Both the position numbers and the translations under genes were made by a program. From assembly GCA_045222555.1 (NCBI GenBank), contig JBGUYY010000029.1, positions 248,001 to 312,000 on the forward strand: a DNA stretch of 64,000 bases, read 5' to 3'. A model generated the notes under the pieces. The model saw only the letters and a list, made by a program, of their open reading frames with translations, searched no databases and was not told the origin of the DNA. This DNA comes from UBA1756 sp045222555 (GTDB taxonomy: Bacteria > Bacteroidota > Bacteroidia > Bacteroidales > WCHB1-69). Every line of letters starts with the position of its first letter. Position 1 is the first letter of the stretch. Below are positions 1 to 6,164 of this stretch, piece after piece.

Positions 1-741
1 TCCTCATTCGATTCAATGTTCAACTGCGCTTTGGAATTTTCTGAAGCTAACGCCGTATTTTCCAAGAAGAATCCCCTGAAACTTGTATTTGCTGATGATA
101 TGGAGTACTATCATGATGGATTTAATGATTATGTGAAACTACAGAAAAACAACACTTCATTGCTATTAGAGCACACCTCCAGTGGGATTCAATCTACAGT
201 CCCTGTGTCTGTACTTGTTCATTATTTGTGTTATATTACGGGGATGCCATCTCGTCGCACACCAAGTATGGTAAAAAAAGATAGCGTACAAGGTTTCAAT
301 CAAGAAAATGCCACAAACCGACTGAACTTTTACAATTACCCCCAACTTTTTATTGAAGAACCAGAACAACACCTTTATCCCACATCGCAGGCAAAATTAT
401 TACGAGACATCATCTCACAGTTTTCCTATGCTATGAATAAAACCGGATATCCGGGATATATTGTAATGACATCACACAGTCCATATATATTAACGCAGTT
501 GAATGTCTTATTAAAAGCCAGAAAGGCCTTCCTTAAAGACAAAGGAGAAACTCTTAAGTATATCCCACAAGATTGCATTCTTCCACTGAAATACTATTCG
601 GCCTATTACGTCACACAAGATGGAAGGATGGAAAACATGATGGATAGCGAGACTGGATTGATAAAGGGAGAGTATCTGGATTCCGTTTCAGAAACTACGG
701 AAAATGAACTAAACGAACTAAATGACATTATCTATGGCTAA
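1..741 (+). CDS. AAA/ABC-type ATPase, C-terminal part (5' end outside window)
   Basis: The reading frame is open from the first base, so the start and the Walker A segment lie upstream of the window. What remains is the nucleotide-binding half of a DNA-repair or OLD-like ATPase: a signature-like HTSSGIQS, a Walker B strand LFIEEPEQHLYP and an H-loop TSHSPYIL. Proteins with this order (AAA_15/AAA_21 type) are often the sensor or motor of two-gene phage defence modules. The stop overlaps the next gene by 20 bases, which implies co-translation with it. The ATPase class is seen directly; a defence role is inferred from the fold and from the restriction and other defence-type genes that follow. 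The specific family is not recognised because the N-terminal half is missing. Confidence 0.8.
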   Translation, partial: SSFDSMFNCALEFSEANAVFSKKNPLKLVFADDMEYYHDGFNDYVKLQKNNTSLLLEHTSSGIQSTVPVSVLVHYLCYITGMPSRRTPSMVKKDSVQGFNQENATNRLNFYNYPQLFIEEPEQHLYPTSQAKLLRDIISQFSYAMNKTGYPGYIVMTSHSPYILTQLNVLLKARKAFLKDKGETLKYIPQDCILPLKYYSAYYVTQDGRMENMMDSETGLIKGEYLDSVSETTENELNELNDIIYG

Positions 742-1213
742 AAAGTCAACTGACGATAACTTAATTAGTGAAAAATTGAGAGCATACGGAGCCGAAAAGC
801 CATTAGGTGAGCGCAAGATAGTTTCAACTTCAGAGAAAGGGAAGACATACAGGGTTGTATTTACCGAAGTTAAGCCAAGTGCGGTTTATACAATTGATGG
901 CAACATCATAACGGAGGGTAATAAATGTGACAAGCTAGTCTTGATTCAATCGGACAAATCAAAAAACAATTGGCTGGAGATTTTTGTTGAGCTCAAGGGG
1001 AAAGGTGTTGACCATGCAATAGAACAGCTTAAGGCCACCGTCGATAAACCTATTTTTCAACATAAAACAATAGAGAAAAGATGGGCGCGAATTGTTGCAC
1101 AAAGTTTTCCACGTAATACAGGCGATTCTTCTTATGAGAGAGCAAGAATCTATTTTAAGAAGAAAAATATCGACCTCAGCCGTGGCACTATAACGATGGA
1201 AGAAGTTATTTGA
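722..1213 (+). CDS. Small nuclease-like partner of the AAA ATPase
   Basis: A 163-residue protein that overlaps the ATPase gene; an alternative ATG lies at 734. I do not recognise the family. A hydrophobic strand holding D, then WLEIFVELKGKG about 20 residues later, resembles the D...(E)xK core of PD-(D/E)XK nucleases, followed by a helix HAIEQLKAT. This pattern is suggestive, not diagnostic. ATPase plus small effector pairs occur in systems such as PARIS and Septu, but this protein shows neither a TOPRIM nor an HNH motif. It is probably the effector or a DNA-binding partner of the upstream ATPase. A strongly charged C-terminus follows. No terminator is evident before the structured element that comes next. 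Confidence 0.6.
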   Translation: MTLSMAKKSTDDNLISEKLRAYGAEKPLGERKIVSTSEKGKTYRVVFTEVKPSAVYTIDGNIITEGNKCDKLVLIQSDKSKNNWLEIFVELKGKGVDHAIEQLKATVDKPIFQHKTIEKRWARIVAQSFPRNTGDSSYERARIYFKKKNIDLSRGTITMEEVI

Positions 1214-1409
1214 AAAGGGAGTGTATGGACTGTGAGGTGCACGCATAAATTAACGAAAAAACAACGGACAAAAGAAACAGACTAAAACCAACCATATATA
1301 ATAATAGTAGATAGCGTTTGTAGCTATCCTTGACAGTAAAAAATTGAAGTATCAACAAAATTCAAACTATAGAAGAAATAAAGTAAACTAACATATTATT
1401 AATCATAGC

Positions 1410-1623
1410 GTTTGCTATTTGTTCCGACCAATCTGAAACGTGGAAAATTTCAAATTGAATTTTGAGGAAGACAAATTGCAGATGCTCGCGTATAGGCGGG
1501 CATTTTAGTCTTTCCTCAAAAGGTAATTTCCACGACCTCAGATTGGAGACGAGATTGCTCGCCTCTTTTATTGTTTGGGTCGTGGAATGGAGGAATCGGT
1601 GGCATAACGCACAAATAGCAAAC
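1410..1623 (+). other. Structured element closed by a 13-bp inverted repeat, upstream of methylase
   Basis: A non-coding stretch fills 1214-1627. GTTTGCTATTTGT at 1410-1422 is perfectly complementary to 1611-1623. Inside, 1428-1436 pairs with 1538-1546 (9 bp), 1439-1446 with 1527-1534 (8 bp), 1460-1472 with 1508-1521 (one bulge), and 1482-1489 with 1496-1503, stacking into one long hairpin. A competing fold pairs CCACGACC (1530-1537) with GGTCGTGG (1578-1585) around a second hairpin 1546-1565. The two folds exclude each other. A short hairpin (GATAGC/GCTATC) lies just upstream near 1311-1328. The 3' arm ends 4 bases before the methylase ATG, so a leader RNA or DNA recombination/regulatory site is possible. 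No reverse transcriptase is present, so it is not an evident retron. Confidence 0.6.
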
Positions 1624-1627
1624 AATT

Positions 1628-2710
1628 ATGCCCAAAGAGATTCAAAAAGATTTCATTTATCAAGGCGATTGCCTTGACATCTTGAGAACATTCCCCGACA
1701 AATCGGTGGATCTGATTTTTGCAGACCCACCGTATAATATGCAGACAGAGGGGGAACTGCTGCGCACAGACGGAACCGCATTCGATGGGGTTTCTGACAA
1801 ATGGGATAAATTCAGCAGTTTGCAAGATTATGACGAGTTTTCCAAGAAATGGCTTACTGAATGTCGTCGTGTTTTGAAGAATGACGGGGCAATTTGGGTG
1901 ATCGGCTCATTTCAAAACATCTTCCGTTTGGGTTATATCATGCAAGATCTTGGTTTTTGGATTTTAAATGATGTGATTTGGTCAAAGCCAAATGCTGTAC
2001 CCAATTTTGGAGGAACCCGATTCCAAAATTCCCACGAAACGCTCATCTGGTGTGCAAAGAGCAAAGGAGCCAAATACCATTTCAATTACAAAACAATGAA
2101 ACATCTCAACGGGGACAAACAGATGAAAAGCGTATGGGAAATTGGCATCTGCATCGGGAGTGAACGGCTGAAAGACACTGACGGTAAAAAAATCCATTCT
2201 ACACAAAAACCAGAACACTTACTGTACAATATTATTCTTTCATCTACCCAAAAGGAAGATTTGGTATTGGATCCGTTTTTCGGCACCGGGACAACCGGGG
2301 CTGTCGCAAAACGATTAGGCCGGCATTTTGTTGGCATTGAAAGAGAAGCAGCTTACATAGAAGCAGCAAAAAAACGAATAAATAGTGTCCAATTGGAATT
2401 TTCAGATTTGATAGACAATGTCTTTGATGTCAAACCTCCCCGTTTTTCAATAAAACAATTGGTTCAGTTTGGATATTTGTCAGTTGGCCAAAAGTTATAC
2501 AGTAAGGATAAACGATATTATGCTGAAATCTGTGAGGATGGGGATGTTTTTGACGGAGAAACAAAAGCCTCCATCCATAAAATGTCTGCTAAATACTTGA
2601 GCCGAAGTAACAACAATGGGTGGGACTACTTCTGGTGTGAATATAATGGCGAATTTGTCACCATAGACTCATTGCGCTATCTCGCTAAAGAGAAAGGAGG
2701 CGTCCTGTGA
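1628..2710 (+). CDS. Adenine-specific DNA methyltransferase, CcrM/HinfI-like (beta class)
   Basis: A 360-residue N6-adenine methyltransferase. Motif IV DPPY is at residues 33-36 and the SAM-binding DPFFGTGTTG at 215-224, the order of the beta class. After residue 260 comes a RAMA-type C-terminal domain with SIHKMSAKYL and NNGWDYFW, the same layout as CcrM and M.HinfI, which are also close to 360 residues and act on GANTC. GANTC specificity is therefore an inference. It is the modification half of a restriction-modification operon: the next gene begins inside its stop codon (GTGA). A strong AAAGGAGG at 2693-2700, unusual in this genome, serves the downstream gene. The methylase itself has no visible Shine-Dalgarno; its ATG abuts the arm of the structured element. 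Confidence 0.92.
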   Translation: MPKEIQKDFIYQGDCLDILRTFPDKSVDLIFADPPYNMQTEGELLRTDGTAFDGVSDKWDKFSSLQDYDEFSKKWLTECRRVLKNDGAIWVIGSFQNIFRLGYIMQDLGFWILNDVIWSKPNAVPNFGGTRFQNSHETLIWCAKSKGAKYHFNYKTMKHLNGDKQMKSVWEIGICIGSERLKDTDGKKIHSTQKPEHLLYNIILSSTQKEDLVLDPFFGTGTTGAVAKRLGRHFVGIEREAAYIEAAKKRINSVQLEFSDLIDNVFDVKPPRFSIKQLVQFGYLSVGQKLYSKDKRYYAEICEDGDVFDGETKASIHKMSAKYLSRSNNNGWDYFWCEYNGEFVTIDSLRYLAKEKGGVL

Positions 2711-3570
2711 TACTTAACTACGAGTACTTCAAAGCAAGTTTGAATAGCAAATTATTTGAAGACAGCTATAGTGACTTGTTGCGAAAAATTGCCGAAAATC
2801 CTGAACGGTACATCGGGATTTTCCGTCCAACAAAACCCAAGACCAAACTGATTCAGAACATCACGCAATCGCATGAAATTCGTTTTGGCGATGCTTTGGA
2901 ATTCATCTTTGAACGTTACTTTGAAGCAAGTGGATTTCAACTACATACAAAGCGATTCAGAACATTGGATGATACGGAATTGAGCATTGACCAGCTGTTC
3001 AGCAATGGGAATGTCCTCTATATGATTGAGCAAAAAGTCAGAGATGACCATGACAGCACAAAAAAGGTCGGGCAGTTCGATAATTTCGAGAACAAATATT
3101 TCGCATTGTCACAACGGTATCCGAATTACGAGATTCGTCCGTTCATGTGGTTTATTGATGACTCGTTGGAGAAAAACCGAAGATACTATTTGAACAGGAT
3201 GCAAAGTATGTCAAGTGATTATGGGTGTCAGCCTAAATTGTTTTACGGAGAGCAGCTTTTCTCACAAGTTGATGATTTTAACATTGAAATTTGGCGTGAG
3301 ACGCTGGACTATCTGGAACAATGGAAAGCCACTCTCCCAGATATGCCAGAAATCAATTTTGACAATAATGCCGAAGTAGTTTTTGAGGAAGTAAAGGATT
3401 TGCCACCTATCATCTATCGGAAACTCCTAAACAATTTGGAAGTCAGAAGGCAGATCTTCCCCATTATCTTTCCCAACAATACGGTCTTGGGTATGTTGTG
3501 CGATTATTTCTTCTCAAAAAGTGAACAAATATATCATACTTTGGCAGAACTAATCGTTGTTCGAGTTTAG
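2707..3570 (+). CDS. Type II restriction endonuclease, HinfI-like, probably truncated by TAG
   Basis: A 287-residue protein translated from GTG overlapping the methylase stop, with a strong Shine-Dalgarno 6 bases upstream. A PD-(D/E)XK-like active site is visible: D95 in SIDQLF and E108-Q-K110 in MIEQK, followed by a conserved-looking KKVGQFDNF. Position next to a GANTC-type methylase suggests an isoschizomer of HinfI; this is inferred. The frame ends at TAG 3568-3570, yet after it the same frame runs 25 more protein-like codons to TAG 3646-3648. A single-base change from a sense codon to amber would explain this, so the enzyme may be a C-terminal truncation while the methylase stays intact. 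Confidence 0.78.
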   Translation: MILNYEYFKASLNSKLFEDSYSDLLRKIAENPERYIGIFRPTKPKTKLIQNITQSHEIRFGDALEFIFERYFEASGFQLHTKRFRTLDDTELSIDQLFSNGNVLYMIEQKVRDDHDSTKKVGQFDNFENKYFALSQRYPNYEIRPFMWFIDDSLEKNRRYYLNRMQSMSSDYGCQPKLFYGEQLFSQVDDFNIEIWRETLDYLEQWKATLPDMPEINFDNNAEVVFEEVKDLPPIIYRKLLNNLEVRRQIFPIIFPNNTVLGMLCDYFFSKSEQIYHTLAELIVVRV

Positions 3571-3648
3571 AATCAATTCTCCGCCGTCATCCAAAACGAC
3601 TACGAGGATTTTGCCGACAAAGTTGTGCATTACATACGGTTTTTGTAG
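3571..3648 (+). pseudogene. In-frame tail of the restriction enzyme beyond an amber codon
   Basis: Twenty-five codons in the frame of the preceding endonuclease, directly after its TAG and ending in a second TAG. The translation is rich in D, E, Y and hydrophobic residues (AVIQNDYEDFADKVVHYI), like an amphipathic C-terminal helix, and unlike random sequence. It is most simply read as the original C-terminus of the enzyme, lost by a nonsense mutation, or made only by readthrough. Confidence 0.5.
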
Positions 3649-3768
3649 AAGAAAATATAGTCGTTGCAGAATGGAGTACAAAAACGAGTACAACATAATA
3701 GCAATATCATCAAATTACAAGAAACTGAGCGAAGGGAAATAATATGTAATTCCAAATAATCGAAAGAA

Positions 3769-3803
3769 GCAACAGGTGAGACACCCGTTGCCCCTTTTTA
3801 GAT
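3769..3803 (+). terminator. Rho-independent terminator of the restriction-modification operon
   Basis: GCAAC-A-GGTG pairs with CACC-C-GTTGC across an AGA loop, with one internal mismatch, followed by CCCCTTTTT. It lies 120 bases after the last in-frame stop of the restriction gene. Confidence 0.6.
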
Positions 3804-3964
3804 TTGTATTTTTTTTGTTGTTGTGCCACAAACACCCGACAGCTGCATAGGAGACCTTCTCAGCAACGTTTTATTATTGAAATGGTTATAACACTACAAC
3901 CTTTTTTTACAACATTATCTGTTTCATTTACCCATTTGGCGAAAATTTGATGTGGCAGTTGGCT

Positions 3965-4207
3965 TTATTCCAAAATCTCATAATTTATTGCTGCTAAATA
4001 TTCCAAATCCTCACTTTTTTCACTCTTCACCCCTATGGTATGCCCCGAAGCAAAAATGACGGACCAACGGTCACAATGCCAAGCTCGTTTGAACATTGTT
4101 GGGTCACGACGGAATTTGACATAGTCAAATGTTTCATGAATGTACATCTCTCTGTTTCTGTATGGTGAAGCCATCGGGCAGTCTTCCCAGATATAGTTGC
4201 AAAGTTG
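3965..4207 (-). pseudogene. Remnant of an unrecognised gene
   Basis: On the minus strand a frame of about 80 codons begins right after a TGA (4208-4210) and reads as plausible protein (YIWEDCPMASPYRN, then DRWSVIFASGHTIG) to a normal stop at 3965. An internal ATG at 4174 could start a 69-residue product. Upstream of the TGA the same frame continues with protein-like text (NIGLIVHREFERER) but is broken by several further stops up to about 4300. I read it as the 3' end of a decayed gene, although a short expressed gene is possible. The family is not recognised. With 3649-3964 (holding only the terminator) and 4211-4405 (no clear feature), it separates two defence-type operons. Confidence 0.35.
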
Positions 4208-4405
4208 TCACCGTTCACGTTCAAACTCACGATGCACTATCAATCCAATATTTGCCCACTATGCATTTGCTGTCGGCAATCAAGGCAATTTCTTAGGGTC
4301 AGAAGATAGCACTTATCGGGGTTGCGGCTTTTTTGTGTTCAGAGTTGTTGAACGTGGACAGGGTATACTCCTTAAAACTGTAAATTCTCTATACTCTCAA
4401 CCATT

Positions 4406-5158
4406 CTATTGTTTTTTATCATTAATGGCCGCTGCTACTTTTTTCTTTAACCACTCATACTTAATACGCACCTTTTCTTCATCTGACTTAAGCCCCTTTT
4501 CTGCCAAATACCCCAAATTTTTCAGATGCTCATCGGGGGTCGATTCGTTGTTGTACTCCTCGGCTGGTTGAATATAATCCAAATAATACCAGCCATCGTC
4601 GTCTTTCTTGAATAAACGGTTAAATCCCGGCAAATTGGTATGATGCTTAATATAATCCTCCATATTTTCATCAAACAGCCTTTTCAGTTCCTCTTCAATG
4701 ATAATGCGCGGATATTTTGCCAGTTTCGACTCTAAACGATAAGCTTCCACCATTGCAGGGCCAACCAACATTGTATTGTCGTGGATTAATTGACCCCTCA
4801 CTATCCCACCCCTTAGGAGAATGCCATAGCCATCAACCAAGTCCATGGTACCCAACAACAACTGCATCAGCATACCAAAACTATCTGTTGATTCAGCCAA
4901 TGCACTGATAACTATGCTGTCGCTAAACTGGGTAAAAGCAAAAGACGAATAAACTCCATCCGCCTCCCATTCCCATATTTTGTTGTGTAGGTCATCCAAT
5001 GCCGAGGTCAGGCGTTGTAGTTTTTTTTCATCTGTTGAGTTTTTTTCCACCATTGCAGAGAAACCCAGAATATCTATGAAAGCCACCACTCTGTCCTCAT
5101 ACGACTGATGCGGTATATATGGAACTTTATATTGTATATCTTTGAATGCCATGCTCAA
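4406..5158 (-). CDS. Class III nucleotidyl-cyclase-like protein, last gene of PHP-ATPase operon
   Basis: A 250-residue protein with the layout of a class III nucleotide cyclase catalytic domain. AFIDILGFS gives a metal-binding Asp at residue 29 and FSDSIVIS a second at residue 80; GILLRGGIVRGQLI is followed by GPAMVEAYRLES, which lines up with the cyclase block G-x-x-V-N-x-A-x-R-(IL)-E-S. The Arg (R141) is kept but the transition-state Asn position is Val. It may thus make a cyclic nucleotide with altered chemistry or be a catalytically reduced relative. Cyclases of this fold are known in Pycsar immunity (cCMP/cUMP). Here it is the fourth gene of a tight operon, 15 bases after its neighbour. 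It has no signal peptide and a charged C-terminal helix. Confidence 0.7.
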   Translation of the reverse strand: MSMAFKDIQYKVPYIPHQSYEDRVVAFIDILGFSAMVEKNSTDEKKLQRLTSALDDLHNKIWEWEADGVYSSFAFTQFSDSIVISALAESTDSFGMLMQLLLGTMDLVDGYGILLRGGIVRGQLIHDNTMLVGPAMVEAYRLESKLAKYPRIIIEEELKRLFDENMEDYIKHHTNLPGFNRLFKKDDDGWYYLDYIQPAEEYNNESTPDEHLKNLGYLAEKGLKSDEEKVRIKYEWLKKKVAAAINDKKQ

Positions 5159-5173
5159 TCAAAAAACTTTAGC

Positions 5174-5779
5174 TTACACTTTGGCGTTAATTTCCTCGAA
5201 CGTCAATTCTTTCCATGAGCTTCTGTCGTGTAAGCCTATCATCATGTAATCAGCTATTATGAAATGTAGCCTATCAACCGACATAAAATACATATCTGGT
5301 CCATCAGTAATAGTAACCATACACCGTAAACCAAATGTCTTATACTCTTTCAGGAAACCTCGTACAGTTTTATTACTCCAATCCAAGCCAAAATGCTTTG
5401 ACAACCGACGCAATGCACCAAAAGCCTTGTTAATGTCTTTTCTTTTGTCCTTCTCCTTGGTTACGTCAGCATAAGGATAATTCTCGAGTTCTTTTATCAA
5501 TGCATCAACGAACTTCCTTCTTATGTTGTCATTTGCAAAAACCACTCTTATTTCACGGGCGATATTCTCTGGTATTTCTTGCAACTTCTTTTTACTGCCT
5601 TTCAACTCAACATCCACAGGACGATTAGTATTCAAAGGGATACGAATTCGATAGTTGCCCGATTTTGCTTTTTTATCAAGATGAATATCAGCCTTCTCAT
5701 CATCAAAGAAACTATGAGCATGTGCACGCTTATGGTCATCTATCATTATAGATTGTCCTTTTATCAAAACCTTCATCAT
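5174..5779 (-). CDS. Unrecognised 201-residue protein of the PHP-ATPase operon
   Basis: No family is recognised. The N-terminal 75 residues are beta-rich and basic (HLDKKAKSGNYRIRIPLN), the middle is helical and charged with many K/E/D (ENIAREIRVVFANDN, TKEKDKRKDINKAFG), and the C-terminus has a hydrophobic strand pair (LRCMVTITDGPDMYF). No signal peptide, membrane segment or catalytic motif is evident, so it is probably a cytosolic accessory or adaptor protein. It sits third in the operon, 26 bases after the beta-flower-like gene and 15 before the cyclase-like gene, so its job is presumably tied to theirs. ATG codons at 5779 and 5776 are both possible starts. Confidence 0.6.
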   Translation of the reverse strand: MMKVLIKGQSIMIDDHKRAHAHSFFDDEKADIHLDKKAKSGNYRIRIPLNTNRPVDVELKGSKKKLQEIPENIAREIRVVFANDNIRRKFVDALIKELENYPYADVTKEKDKRKDINKAFGALRRLSKHFGLDWSNKTVRGFLKEYKTFGLRCMVTITDGPDMYFMSVDRLHFIIADYMMIGLHDRSSWKELTFEEINAKV

Positions 5780-5805
5780 AAAAAATCACAGCTTTAAATC
5801 AAACA

Positions 5806-6156
5806 TTACTTAAAAAAACTCTTTGGGTCTACCTGAGACCAAACTTGTTTAGGAATAGGATGAATTGGTGGAATCTCACGGATGTTTTTCAAAGGCCGTA
5901 TTCCTTTTACCGACTTGATAGGTGCTATTTTTCGAATTGGCCTTATTGGACCACCTGTCGCATTTTCTGTGAAAAACAAGCAGTATCCATCCTTGTCCAA
6001 CACCCAGTTATTCATGAATGGCCCTAAATATCGGCCATTATAGTTCCACAACAAACCATCTTGTATATAACCCAAAGGCTCGCCGTCATAACTATATATA
6101 TGCTTAAAGTCATCCGAATAGCAGCATGGATTTCCATGTTTATCGTAAAAAACCAT
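5806..6156 (-). CDS. Small four-repeat protein, 4-fold beta-flower-like
   Basis: A 116-residue protein whose first 66 residues fall into four repeats of about 15 residues, each with an aromatic-D/N-x-x-G-x-x-(aromatic) core: FYDKHGNPCCY, YSYDGEPLGYI, WNYNGRYLGPF and VLDKDGYCLFF. This matches the description of the small 4-fold beta-flower family known from bacterial conflict operons; the family assignment rests on the repeat pattern alone. The C-terminal 50 residues are basic and rich in Pro and Ile (IRPIRKIAPIKSVKGIRPL), likely extended and perhaps a partner-binding or membrane-associating tail. It starts 8 bases after the PHP-ATPase stop and so is almost surely translationally coupled to it. 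Confidence 0.65.
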   Translation of the reverse strand: MVFYDKHGNPCCYSDDFKHIYSYDGEPLGYIQDGLLWNYNGRYLGPFMNNWVLDKDGYCLFFTENATGGPIRPIRKIAPIKSVKGIRPLKNIREIPPIHPIPKQVWSQVDPKSFFK

Positions 6157-6164
6157 AATATTGA

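Noticed and set aside
1410..1623. Retron ncRNA (msr-msd) suggested by 13-bp flanking arms and hairpins
   Set aside because: No reverse transcriptase gene is next to it, and the following genes are a methylase and a restriction enzyme.
1410..1623. Integron attC site
   Set aside because: The ends do not carry the expected R' and R'' core sites and no integrase is present in the window.
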